Shown piece after piece: positions 24,117 through 38,800 of a DNA stretch of 64,000 nt. The stretch's first letter is position 1; each line of letters starts with the position of its first letter. Source of the DNA: Sinonovacula constricta (taxonomy: Eukaryota > Mollusca > Bivalvia > Cardiida > Solecurtidae); contig CM017572.1 in NCBI GenBank assembly GCA_007844125.1, positions 41,401,137 to 41,465,136 on the forward strand, in the 5' to 3' direction. A model generated the notes under the pieces. That model worked only from the letters and a program-made list of their open reading frames with translations, ran no database searches and was not told where the DNA came from. The position numbers were made by a program, and so were the translations under genes.

Positions 24117-27100
24117 ATGACAGAGAAAGGATTGCCAGCTACCAATATTTTCACGTTCAGAGATGAAAAGTTACCAAAGTTTGATACCAAGTACACCACC
24201 ACAATTCAAGATCAGCATATACCACTCATTATAGATAATGGTAAGAGTGATTGAATCATGCAAATGAAAAGCCACAACATTTTTTCAAATAGGTAAAATC
24301 CATTTAGCGCCACATTTCGAGGGTAGTATCTTTGACTTATAACTTCTCCGACTACTATCCACTCATAGCGTGGATTTGAGTTCTAGTTTGGAGAGAAGGA
24401 TTTAATGTGTGAAGGTCATCCAAATGACCTGCTGTGTGCCAGTGGTTCTACCCAGACATTTGTCTGTAGTCTTTGAAATGCTTTCGCCAATTAAATGTAG
24501 CTGGATGTCACTGTTATGACTGCAGTGTATTTCTAAAAACAAAAAGCAATATTTGTGACATTTATCCAATTGTAACCTTACTTGAACATTTTTTAATATT
24601 TCTTCTTTTTTCTTTTTTTAACTGATTATTTTAAAATTATAATGGTTCAAAAGTTATAGTACTTGAATTAACTAAAAATGTTGAAGGAGCAGAAGGTACA
24701 AAAATCATAATCTTTTGGCTGCAGATAATTTTCTGTTTTGTTAGGAAGCATAATTTTACAATGTAAAAACAAGTTTTAATAATTTTTTTTTAAATCAGAC
24801 AAATTATAAATATATGTTTTCTTTGTACCTGTCATTGCAGGGGTCTTTCATTGTAGAGCTGGCTGGGCATGTAGTGAGAAACCAGACCTGGTCTTCAAGA
24901 ATGTCACAGCTAAACAGCGTAGCAGGAAAGAGAAGGTAAGCTCATCAGTGATGTTACATATATTTTTTAGTTAGAAAAGAACAGTTACTGAGTCAGTGGT
25001 AACATTTTACCAAATAGATTTAGTTTATAAACTTGTGAAAACTGGATGAGCAGAGATGCAGGTAGCAATTTGCCGACTTTAAATTATCAGTTTTTATTCA
25101 TAACTCAAATAACTTATTAATAATAAAAACATATTTAGCATGCGATGCGCAAGAACCATCACTTTTGCCTGCCCATTTTTTTTTTTATTCTTTCCTTCTA
25201 GAAATTTTGTTAAGTTTTTGTTGTTGTTTTTTCATTTTATACACCTGAAAGGTCAAAATATAATATGGCACATGTAGTTTGTCAGTCTATCCAATGGTTA
25301 GTGTCTAGTGTGGATAGCTGCTTCTTCATAACTCGTCAAATTTCTAAACATTACCATAGATTATTGATATTTATTTAAGTGAGATATATATATGTACTCA
25401 GATTAAATAATTCGTTCTGGAGTACCAGACCTGGTAGCGCAATCGGTAGAGCGTCGGCTCCAGGTACGGGAGGCCCAGGGTTCGATCCTGGGCCGCGACA
25501 TACCAAAGTCGTTAAAAATGGTAGTGGTATAGCTTCCTTGCTAACGCTCAAGCAAATATAAGGGTAGTTCCACGACTGGTTGGCCCGGTGTCAGGATAAT
25601 GTGACTGGGTGTGGTATCATGCCAGGTGTTCACGGCATGCTATACACCGTGAAGGAAGCACTATATCTGCTTCAAGTGGACACCGTCTCCAGATAACTGA
25701 AATACTGTTGGTGGAACGATAAACTGAAAAAACAAATAAACATTCTGGAGTTATTGTCCATTGCTCTTCAACTTGTGGCACTTTCGAGCATATAATGTTC
25801 TGCCTAGTTTTAGTTTATTTCCCTGTAATGGGTCAGAGAGGACTGAAGCCTTCCCATTTCATTTTTTGTTTCTTTTTAGAAATACAACACAGCGACTAAT
25901 TATGATCATTATAGTTACGTGCTGCCATTTTAATGGAGGAAGACCTCAGACAAATGTCTGGGAAGAATCACTGGTGCACTGCCGGTCAGCTCGAAGCTCT
26001 TCCCACATTAAAGGATTGGACTGGAACCCACTCATATTTTCCTTTTTCATTTCTGTGTAAATTGTTTTTTGTTTTTGTTTTGTTTCTCAGGAAGCTGAAC
26101 TTCAGATAGGTAATGATATTGCCAATTTTGATGTGATGCGCCTGATGATGCGGTCTCAGTTTGACAGAAATCTTGTGGCCCAGCTCGATGTACAGGTAAC
26201 CATTGTTACATAACAGTAGGAATAGGTATGGCAAGAAGTTCCAGGTTACGAAATATCACAATATTTTAGGAGCGTATCATGATATATCACTATATTCTTG
26301 GAACATATCACCATATGTATTGCTTGCAAAAAGTGAACAAATAATTGGGTCAAAAGCTGCTTGGTTTTATACAAATTTGGTTTGATTTGAACTAAATAAG
26401 AGTAGTTTTTACAGTTACTAACCTGTTTTAACCAGTATGATAGAAAACTAAGTCAAAAGAGAGCACACACAAAAAAACACTGAAAAATCTGCACTACCAA
26501 CTTTTGCTGCAAACCAGATGTGTAAAGTCTAAATCACTGAAGTCAAAGCCTTCATCAAACTATTTGTTACTGTCGATCTGCAAAGGTATAGTATGTAATT
26601 TAAGTAAACAGAAAAATAATATATCTAAATATTATTTATAAAAAATCATTATTTATATTGTGCAAAGTATATGATCTGAACTCACATTTGAAGTGGACTT
26701 ATATTGTCATAAAGAATTTTTTTTAAGGTTTGAATGGATCTCATGTCAAAATGTATGGGTCCCAATTTTTTTCAGTTAATTTTAATAAAATTGAAACACT
26801 TTTTGACATTTTATGCCTGCCATAGTTGGATATGCATTTATAAACACTGTGAAGTAAAACTTGTATTTGCTTGTATTGTTGTGCTATGACATTTACAAAC
26901 ATTGTACATTGAGGTGATTATGAGTCTTACATAAACATGCACTATCGTCGATGGACACTTATATTTTATCAAAATATTGGACCCTATACAGAAAACCCTC
27001 ACGACAATGCATCCAAAAGAATGCTTATCTTTAAAACTATGTGTCTGGCAAAATTATGCATATACGACACAGGATGCAGATGTTGATTATTCACTGTTAG

Positions 27101-30100
27101 ATAAATGAACAAGTTAACTATCAGTATTGCCCCAACATGGTACTGAAACATACTGGGCTGGGTTATATATCTGTACATATGTCAGTGATACCGCTCATTC
27201 CTAACTATCTGTATATAAAAGGATCAAATTATGAAAGGGTTTTGATCCTTACAGTACAATACTATCAATAAATACGGTAGCAGATAAAATTAAAAAAATC
27301 TTCCATCATCTGCACTTACAATCAGAAAAAAAACTTGACAAAAATTATGTTCATTGTGTAAATTTTTCATGTTATACCTTTAATAGAATGAATTAAATAT
27401 TTTCTACTAAGCATTCAGTGTTTGGGTCATTTCTTAAACTCTTTAACTTGCACATGTTTCATTTTTGGAATATTTTAGGAAAGATTGAGATATGCAAGCT
27501 GCAGTTGAAGTTTTAATAATTAAAAACATATTGAAATACATCTTGTACAGCATATTACTTACAGAAATGGATTTTGAATTTGGTAACCATTATGTTGCAA
27601 ACAACCTTTTATTATTTCAAAAGACCATATGAAACAATGATTTTTTTTTGGCCAATTTTCAGTAATGAATTGCTAGATAGTGATGAAAAGCAAGATTACA
27701 TCTAGCGCATTACCTCAGAAATGTATCAAAACAAGGCCAAATGCATAGTATGTTGTCCATGACTGCATAGTTTATCTATGATCTGGACTTATATTTGCAA
27801 GAAGAACATGGTTTAGAGATTGTAACATTCTAATATCTATTCAGGGATATGCTTAATACAAAGAAGGGCTCTATTTTATGACAATCAGGAGCAGATCCTA
27901 GACTATCTGTTTACCAACCTTGGCATCAACACAGAAGGGAGCGTCAACCATCCTATAGTCATGTCAGAGCCGCCAGTCAATCCAAACCACTGCAGGCAGC
28001 GTAAGCTACAATAGTGTTGAATTATTGTTACAAGGACAAAAATGGGCCATTAGTCTGGGGATTATACCCACGACCCTTAGCACCATCCTCTGAGCTCACC
28101 GTATTGCTAACAAGTTATTTCCGCCATCATCTTGGGGTTTTATCTTGTAGCATATTTTCTCTTTCAAAGACTTGATAATGGGAATCATTTCAGTTATAAG
28201 ATGAATGTAGGCAAGGTAGAATAAATAGAATTTGTTTCTCCCATTTGAAAAATATTTAGCAAATGTTGGTAGGTTTGTCAGTCCAACAATTCTCAAACTT
28301 GGTAGGAACATTGATCTTAATGAGTAGATGACCCTTATTGGTTTTAGGGACAGTGGGGCAAAGGTCAAGGTATCAGCGACCTTCTATTTAATATCTTTAT
28401 GAAGCATGAGCCTACAATCTCCATTCTGGGTAAGGACTTTGGTCATAATGTAATGATGGCCCATATTGGTTGTGGGGTCAGTGGTGCAAAGGTCATGGTC
28501 AGAGCAAGATGATTTTGGTTTTGGTCAGTAGGTGAAACCAGACAGCAAGAGGACCATATATGGTTAAATTAGCATGTTAAGACTATATTCTGCTAGAGGT
28601 TAAAATTGTGACCCTCTGTACCTGGGGTCATAGCTTGATTGCTTCAGACTAAGTATGATTAGTTAAGACTTAACCCCGACTGTTCAATGTGTCTTTCATC
28701 CAAACTACTTAAATGTTTGTCACATGATCTAGCTGTATTAAATATTAACTCTGACTCTATCTGGGCTAGTATTTGTTAAAAAAGATGACTGTAAATTGAC
28801 TTTATATTTTGGCTTTATGTATCAAAATTGATTGATTTCAGAGATGTCGGAGCTGCTGTTTGAGTGTTACAATGTCCCTAAAGTGGCTTATGGCATTGAT
28901 TCACTCTTCAGTCTCTACCAGAATCATCCTAACCCAGGTATTAATCTTTCTTAACTTAGATATTTGGAAAAAATTTCTGGGTTCAAAATTCCACTAAACA
29001 TCCATCAGTTATATGAGGACAGTGTTCACTTGAACAATCATACACAGTCTCCTCGCAACAACAAAAAAAAAAACAATAAAAAAAATAATTAATAAAAAAA
29101 AAAAAAAAATACAATTTAGGTTTCTTAAAACCCAATGTTCCCCACTTACATGTTATAACTTCCTACTGGTTACCTTAAATGCAGCTAGCAACAAAAACAA
29201 TGCACACAGAAATTCAACCTTTGTTTCAGAATGTGTAAATAATTTGCTGCTTATCAACTAATTCCTGGTTTTGTTTTCCCAGCAACAATATAAGAACTGC
29301 CTTACCTTAGAGTCAAAAAGGAGTGTTTTATTTTAACTCTTGTCACTTATTTTATACATTTTATAATGGTTACGGTACCTTTTCCAGCTAATGCCAATGC
29401 TATGGTGGTCGACTGCGGGTATCAAACGACCCACATTCTGCCTGTGTTGAATGGACGACTGGATCCCTCACAGTGTCGTCGTATAAACCTTGGAGGCGCT
29501 CATCTTGACTACTTCATGCAGCGACTACTTCAGCTGAAATATCCTGGACATGTGAACTCTCTGACACTAAGCAGGGCAGAGGTAGGCTGCAGTTGTATTT
29601 GTTTCATGAGTTAAATTTTTCAACAAAAAAATAGGGAGTTAAAATGTACAAATAAAAGGAAAATATCCTTTGATAAGTCTTCCATGACTGCTAAGGCTTT
29701 CAACATGTGGCTTTGAGTCCTGTTTGGGGCGAAAAACTTATAGTGGGAAGGTCTTCCAAAAAGGAAGACTTAATGTGAGAATGACTTTCAGCAGACCTGC
29801 GGTGCACCGCAGTTCTACTAAGACAAATTCGTCTTGGTTCTCCCTCCACCAAATAGCTGGCATCCCTGGATCATAATCATTGTGATGTATTTCAAAAACA
29901 AAACAAACAGGCTTCTTCAAATCAAAAATATTTAACAAATACTATTAGTACCTGCCATTGCAAATGTTAATGTAAAAGTTAAAATCAATCATTAACACAT
30001 GTTGCACATGCAACATTGAACAGGGAGAAAGCAAGTAATTGTCAGCCTTTATACAACTCATTATTTTTAATTTCATTTGTTTGTAGGAGTTGGTACGGGA

Positions 30101-32753
30101 ACACACTCACATTGCGGTGGACTATCTATCTGAGCTGAATGATTGGAACTCTCATGAATACTATGATGAACATGTTCACAAAATACAGTTGCCCTTTGCA
30201 AATGTAAGTAAACCTCTGCCATATTAATCAGTAAGGGGCGCCAATGGCCAAACATTTACAGTCACTGACTTGTCACACCTCAGCCCCTTAGCCACAATGG
30301 CTAAAGTCCCAGTTGGGGCAAAAACTGTCATGTGAGGAGGTTTTCCAGTTAATCTGCAATGCGCCAGTGGATCAATCCAGACTTAAGTCTGGGGTCTTCT
30401 TCTACCAATAATTAGCTGGATGTTGCCAATATGACCATAATTCTGTCAGTGCAATGTAACAAACAAGCATTTATCAGTGATAGTTTGTCTTTCAAAGAGG
30501 CCTCACTAAACAAGTTTCAGATATGTAAATAAATCTCAATGCATTTCTAGAAATAAAACTATGTTGCCTAGCAATAGTTTTTTTAAAATTCAATGGATAT
30601 TTTACTTATTTACCAAACAAAGCCTAACAAAGAGTTTTTTGTTGAAGGCTTTGAAAAGGCCTTCGTATAATAATTATTATTATAAATATAATAATTATTA
30701 TAGTAATATAGTTCTGTTGATATTGCCTAATTCAGTTATTATAAACATTTCTCACCATATTGTATTTTGTAATTTAGATTTTTTTCTTACATTACATTCT
30801 AGATTGTATAACATTGTTTTTATAATTAAGTTTCTGTTTTTCTGCTCATTGTCATTATAAAACTGAACTGTTGTAGTTTTCCTTTCTTTTATTATGTTTG
30901 GTTTTATTTATTACTCTGACAGGATGCAGTGTTTCCACTTTTGTTTACCTTATAAAGAAGGGTTCATGGAGAGTAAGCCCAATTTTCCCCTAAAAATGGA
31001 AATTCCACTCTGATAAAATTCAATATTTCATTGCAAAAATGCGGAAATTAGATGCACTGATGTCAATCAGTGACTACAGGTATTTAACACAACAAATCAA
31101 TTTCCCTTAACATTACATACACGATATAAATCTTAATGACATCAATAAAAAGCAAATACACATGTTCTGTATAAGCCATGGGAAACTGCATATACCTACC
31201 ACATCCCACCGGTTTTATTACAAAACAATAATCATCATCTTCTTTCATGAGAATGCAATGTTACTGTTAGCATACATTAAAAACACTCTTGGCCTGTCAA
31301 GAAAAAGGTACATCTTTGCAGGTAAGCTACCCAAGGTTGAATGAATAATCAGAACACCTCATGCTAAAGACACGCGCTTAACAGTGCCATCTATAATGGC
31401 TTATATACCAAGGGAAATTAATTTTTGTATTATTAGATTTTGTTCAAATAATGAAACTTGCATTTTCATCCTAATAAACCCATATCAAACATATTTATTA
31501 TGTCTACAACAAACAAGGAAGGACATTAAAGAACATCCTCTGTTGCTTGATGATGTCCTGAATATACAGGACCCCAAAGTTAAACAGCACCTTTCGCAAG
31601 TAAACCATAGCTCTGTAGTATACAAGTGAATATATAAAAAAAATAACCTCTTTGGCATACAGCAATTTGTGGTTTGAATCTTGATTTTTTTGCCAATATA
31701 TTATGAAAACAACAATATTTTCCAAGTCTGCATTTCAGGCCCCTGGAAGTATGGTATCACCAAGGAAACAACAGCCTTTTCCATTTGTAAATTTCAGGCC
31801 CCTGGTAGTGTGGTATTACCAAGGAAACAACAGCCTTTTCCAATTGTAAATTTCAGGCCCCTGGTATTCTGGTATTACCAAGGAAACAACAATATTTTCC
31901 AATTCTGCATTTCAGGCCCCTGGTAGTATGGTATTTCCAAGGAAATAACAACCTTTTCCAATTCTGCATTTCAGGCCCCTGGTAGTATGGTATTTCCATG
32001 GAAATAACAACCTTTTCCAATTCTGCATTTCAGGCCCCTGGTAGTCTGATATTACCAAGGAAATAACAGCCTTTTCGAATTAAGAATTTCAGGCCCCTGG
32101 TAGTCTGATATTACCAAGGAAATAACAGCCTTTTCGAATTGAGAATTTCAGGCCCCTGGTAGTCTGATATCACCAAGGAAACAAGAGCCTTTTTCTAATG
32201 GTAAATTTCAGGCCCCTGGTTGTGTGGTATTACGAAGGAAACAACATTATTTTCCAATTCTGCATTTCAGGCCCCTGGTAGTCTGATATCTGCTCAGCAA
32301 CAGAAGGAGAGAAGAGAACAGCAGGTTAGACGTCTAAAGGAGCTCAACCTGAAACGGAGAACTGAGAAGGTCTATCAATAATTTTGTCTCATTTTGTATG
32401 TTAATGTTTTAATGAAATTTGTTTTATCCAAATATTGTGGTAACCTTGGATTTTTTCTCCTCTTCCATATGTTTACAATATCCATAATTTCATTAATATC
32501 CTAATGATAAATACCAGGAATAGTTTCTGCTAAAATGATTGTACACTAGAATTATATACATGATGTAAAGAAGTATTTGGAAAGACAAATGAGGTCTATT
32601 TAATAAGATATTTATAAAGTATTTCTTCTTATGGTCATTTGTTTCCTAGCTGGCTGAGGAAGAGCAAGAACTACTGGAATTGCTGCAAGTCCAGGAGTTA
32701 CTCAATGATGACGATGATGAGGAGTTCAGTGTAAGTTAGCTCTCATTAGTTTT

Positions 32754-32817
<64 letters not shown>

Positions 32818-35800
32818 TTTATCATATGATATGCTGCTGCACAAATGGCTGTTGTCAAGTCTGTCTGTCTCTCCATGGATAAAAAAAGTCATAATTTTTG
32901 TTATCATTAACAGGCAAACGGTCCATATTTTAATATGTTAAAAACAATTGAGAAGTTTTGTCCATAATGCTCTTTTCTTTTCCTGACACACTAATGTTGT
33001 TTCAGAATGCCCTGAAGGAGCGGGGATATGAGGATGAGGAGGAACTTCAGGCTGTCATTAGCAAACTGTCACTGAACATACAGAGGTTGAAGGCAAGACT
33101 CCAGGGGACAGAACCTCCCCCAGAGGAAACTCCAGAGGTACTTTAGAAGTTATCTCCCTTGAATAAAAAAAAAATGTCCTGATTCTTTGTTGCAAATACA
33201 TTTACTTATTTTTGTTTTGTCTTAATTTGATGTGGGAGATCGTATTTAATCATGAATTAGTATTGATTTGAGTCCTTAACTTGATTTACATTCTGTAGGA
33301 AATAAAGAAAGAAATACAGATTTTTTGTATGTACTTAGTAAGCTTAAACATGGTGGCACAGTTATAATTAGTGACCGTTTATTAACCTGTTCTTTTGTCA
33401 GTAAGAGTGTTCTACCTTTAATCCTGCTGTGTTGATGCCTTCAAATAATAAGACATGTATGTAATTTAGATACAGGCATGTTCTTTTAATTTTATTTTTA
33501 AAAAAAAAATATATTGAGATTTATTTATAATCTTACAAGAATATCAGTAAGTAACAGAAAATGGATAAATTACCTAAAATTAATTAACTAATTTAATGGC
33601 CAAAACCATAAAAACTGTTAAAAACATCATTGCCAACTCAGTATGCCATATATAAATTAAAAGAACAGAGACAAATAAATAGATGGAAATGTTCCATTTT
33701 TTGTCTGGGACTTGCTTTGGTCTGGGATTTATCAAATATTAATTTTCACTTGCAAAAAAGACTACTAATAATAGCTTGTTAATTATCCCCTAAATAATAT
33801 TGATAACTGATAGGGTTCTTGTGTTTGTAATGTATGCACTTATTAGCATATATTGTCTTCCATCAGAAAAAGCCTGCTGTTTATGACCTATTAAACATCC
33901 CAGATGAGCAGCTGACACCAGAACTACTGGCGAAAAAGAAGCGACAGTACATCTTGAAGAAAGCATGTGAGGGACGTCTTAAGGCTCAAGCACTCCAGAG
34001 GGAGAAAAGACAGAAGGTGAGCAAAACAAAATAAGCAAAAACCATAAATAAACACACAAAAAACAACAGTAAATTACCATAAGAAAATAAACAGCAATGA
34101 CAAATGACCACAATGAAATAAAAGCAGCAAATTTTTTTCAGTTTTCCCCAATTACATTTTTGTCTGTTCATTCTTTTTTTTCCCACAGGCTAAACTATTT
34201 ACAACTTAAACATAGACAGATCCAGTTTTATTGTATCATCTTTGAACTACAGACCATTTAAACCTTTTCAAACTGGTAAAACCAAAATTTCCTGTGAGTT
34301 AAAATGAGAAACACTAGGTGATAGTCTCCCCTGAACATTCTCTAAACGCAATGAAGGTTCTTCTGTTTGGATTATTTATTGCATGTACTCTTGGAAGTGT
34401 ATGGTGACTTTACTGTATGCATTATTATACCCAGATCAAACACCATTAACAAGCCTGTCTGTTAATTGTCTTGTTTCAGTAACATATATCCGTAAGTATT
34501 TAAACAGATTTAGAACCCATTTTCATGCAAAAGTAAGAAATGTTTCTGTTTGTAATGGCACTTTCTCTAAAAGAATAGACAACAAAGTCTGACGATTTCA
34601 AATAAAAGGACCTACTTAATCTTTGGACTACCTTGGATATTATCTAACAAGAGAGACAACTTTCATTTACTGGACCTGGTGGCGCAGTTGGTTGAGCGTC
34701 GGCTCCAAGTATGGGAGGCCCCGGGTTCGATCCCTGGCCGGGACATACCAAAGTATTTAAAAAATGGTAGTGGTATAGCTCCCTTGCTAATGTTCAAGCA
34801 AATATAAGTGTAGTTCCATGACTGGTTGGTCCGGTGTCAGGATAATGCGACTCGGTGTGGTATCATGCCAGGTGTTCACGACATGCTATACACAGTGAAG
34901 GCAGCTCTATATATGCTTAAAGCAGACACCTGAAATATTGTTGGTGGGACAATAAAATTTACAAACAAACAACTTTCATTTAACCAGTGTTCCCTATTGT
35001 TTAAATGCACATTTGATAACAAAAGATTATTCATCAATTAATGTTAGCTGGCATGTGTTACAGGAAATGGAGGCTGAGAAACTTTTGGAGCAGAAGAGAT
35101 TGACTGACTTCCAAGGTTGGCTGGCTGAGGTCCGCAGTAAACGACAGGTATGGCATACTGTTGGTGGGACGATAAACCCAACAAACAAACAAACAAACCT
35201 ACAAACAACATTAAAAAATTATATATAGTACAAAAAACATGTACAAACTAATACAAGATGAGGATAATGAAAAACAACTACTATTATATTGAAGTTACTA
35301 TATGCTTTTATTATTTTCATGTACCTAGTGTATGCCATATTTACAGAAACTGTTGGAGATCCGCAGCCATCGTAAACAGCGTAAGAGTGACATGGCAAAG
35401 CGTAAAACATTTGCTGCCCAGCAGAGGATGAGGATCATTTCACAGCTTGCAAAAAGTAAATATGTACGCCTTTTGTTGACCAATCTGTTTTAGAATGATT
35501 AAGGGGGGTGCCCTTGGTCGAGCGGTTAAAGTCGCTTGTTGGTTCAATATGATTTTTGACCATGTTACAGGATTCCACATTTTACTGTACCTAACTTGGT
35601 AGTGCAATCAGGCATGGGAGGAGACATCATACCATAATCGTTAAAGTGATAGTGGTATAGCTCCCTTGCTAACACTCAAGCAAATATAAGGGTAGTTCCA
35701 CGACTGGTTGGCCCAGTGTTGGGATAATGTGACTGGGTGTGATATCATGCCAGGTGTCCACAGCATGATATACACAGTGAAGGCAGCACTAAATCTGCTT

Positions 35801-38800
35801 CAAGAGGACAGTGTCTACAAATAACTGAAATAGGGTTGGTTAAACAATAAACCTATTAAACATTTTACTGTTGCTTTACTTTTATAGACACAAAGAAAGA
35901 AGACACATTTGGTGAGAATGATAAGGACTGGGATGTATACAAAGAAATTGTAAGTATCTGCCTTCAGTACATCAGTCATTTGTTGTTGTTTTGTTTAAGG
36001 TACATCAACAAATTTACTGTTTTGCCCGATAACTAAAATTAATATACCAGTATATTTTAATCATTGAAAAAACAAATGTAAAGCTACAGGAATGCAATTG
36101 ACACTTGTTTGACCTATGGATATTTCTTACTTGTAAGTTCAGGGAAAAAACAGTGTAGAGAGGTTACAACAACAGGGTATTGTCATTACCAAAATAAAAA
36201 ACAAAATCTGCAATGTACAGTGTTAAATCTTGTATGATTTTTTAAGAAAAAACACAAACAGCTTTGCCAATATTTCTTTCAATAACCGCATACATATTAT
36301 TTTGTTTGTTTAATGTGCTTTTACTCCTAAAGCCAACTCACATCAGTTATGGCATGATATATAGAGGATCTTACATGATAAAACAAACATTAATTAAATG
36401 AGTTTTAGAAAAGTAATAGTTTTTGAAAAAGTTATAGTAAGTAAGCCTATGGCGAGCTAACTATCATTTTTCCTGGATGAGTTTTATAAATGATTGTATA
36501 AAATGACCTCATGTGCCAGAGATTCTTTTTATCACATTGTTTAATCACCAATATAGGATTTTATGAAATTTAACAACAATACTTGGTGAAACAGTTAAAT
36601 TAGAGCAGTTGTATTATGATGACATTGATGATGTCTTCAATCAAAAAGCTGTTTTACACTAATGTGATATAACAAAATATGTAAAGTATATATTGAATGG
36701 AAAACAAGAGGAAACATGTGAAAAATGAAAAAAATGCTGTTGCCTCTAGATGTTATTATTGATGAATGCCATTTAAGTTATATATTCCTTTCTGTTAAGT
36801 GATATCACTTTAAGCATTAAAGATGGTTAAATCAAAATCCAACATTTCTTGAACATTGATTATGTAAAACATTTTTTTACACGTGTCTTAACATAGATAT
36901 ATTATAAATAGTACTGGCAAGTACAGTATGTGTATGTCATATCTTCATTTTTAACTGCTCTCACTTTATTTTAAACTTGGTTATATTTACAACTAAAGTC
37001 ATTTGTATTAAAACCTTAAAAACAAAATCTTCCAGATTGCCCGGTAACCATAGCGACAGAAATTAAACTATAATTGCTCTGTATGAATATGATCACAGAT
37101 GATTTTATTTTTCCTTGTTATTTTTTCTTTGTTTACCTTTGTGTACTCAGAATCCAAACAACAGTGACAGTGACTCAGAGGGAGAGGAAGAACAGCTGGA
37201 GGAACTTGAGACCATGTTAAAGGAACATGACCCAGAGTTCCAGAAGTAAGTATCTGGGGCATGTTTGACTAGATAAACATAATACAAGGGTAAATTAAAC
37301 AAACTCAGAAGTTCTTTAATGTGGTAATAACCCTTCTTACCTGGGGGGATTTGTTGAAACCTAGCCAATGACCTCAGGGTTCGACATTAAGGACCGACCG
37401 AATGACATTCACTAGTAGATCGGTGGTCCGGTCTAGCTAAGTCCTAGGCTAGCTGGACCGACTGGTCGTGTTCTAAATCGGACAAAGTTCGCCGAAAATC
37501 CGCCTATGAATGAATCAAAAGTCAAAAAATATTTTTATTGGTTAAACTCAGTCGCTATTGACGCTTGTCGATACAGTTTCTTGGGAAACCCGTGTGCTAT
37601 ATTTAGCGGTATATTTAGTAACAAACTTGACATGCGTTCACTCATTGGCTGGTGTTTTCAGAACGAGGCTTTTTCCCCTACGCACTTGTCAAATATCCAA
37701 TGTCGTAATACTAATTGTTAAGCGGATACGAGTGTTTATTTCTTCATCTAACTTCTCATTTTCTAATGTTTACGGAACCGTCCAATTATTATTTATACTA
37801 TTTAAAGAAACATGCGAGGGATACAAAAGCACGAATACTATCTGTAATGTTGAGATCTCAAGTATTACGACAACAGACTATAATACGGTTTGTTTATAAT
37901 GCACTTTGCGCAGACGACACAAAAATGTCAAGCAATGTATTAAAGTTAGGTTTTTCGTCCGACAAAAAAAGAAAAAGAAAAGAAAGACGGACGACAATAC
38001 GAAACGAAAGAGCAAGGATGCTTCAAAGAAACTGTATGACAAAACAAAGCGGATAAGATCGTTTTGTCCAAAATGAACAGATGAGTTTAGTTGGCTAGAT
38101 TTTGAAGAAAAGCGCATCTTATGTTTTGTAAGACATGCAGATAGTATGAAGATTGGTAGAGGATTTGTTGTCGGTACGGACACTTTCAGAATCCGTTATA
38201 TAAAGGGGCATTCTGAATCTGAATCCCATATATATCACCAACGAAAATATGATCTTAAATACAGCTCACCAATCACTACTTTTGTTGCATCCTATACTGT
38301 GGAAATAAAGCAGGTTGACAATCATGTGAGTCTTGCCTGTTAAGTTGTGTGAAAACGAACGTCTAGTCATATAGGTATGGTCATACTTAACTTTCTAGTC
38401 ATATAATTTCCATTATATATATACATTATGATACCTATATTAGACTAGAAAATTTAGTACAATCATACCTAAGTTGCATTAATAGAATGTTAAGTTTCAT
38501 ACTAATTTTCTAGTCATAAATGTCTCATACTTAGTTATATTGGTATGTTATTGAATACCTAGTTATATTGGTATGTTATTGCAACACAATGCTTGAACTC
38601 ATATAACAATTTGATTTAAGTATGACTTGTATGTGTATTATGCGTTTTACATTTTGGTCTAGTCCAGTTTAGGTCAGGTCTAGTAAGTTTTCTAAGTTAC
38701 TGGACCACTGGTCCAGCTCTCAAAAAAGTTAACGTCGAACCCTGGACCTTTTATTTATTACTGCTTTTACTTCAAAACAATGGAAACAAAAACTTGGTTT

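Noticed and set aside
25430..25500. tRNA gene candidate
   Set aside because: A and B boxes are present, but the acceptor stem does not pair and a SINE body with target duplication follows.
31681..31926. 81-codon frame in the 59-bp array
   Set aside because: Periodic translation of the tandem repeat; not in phase with an upstream exon in a way that would extend ACTR5.
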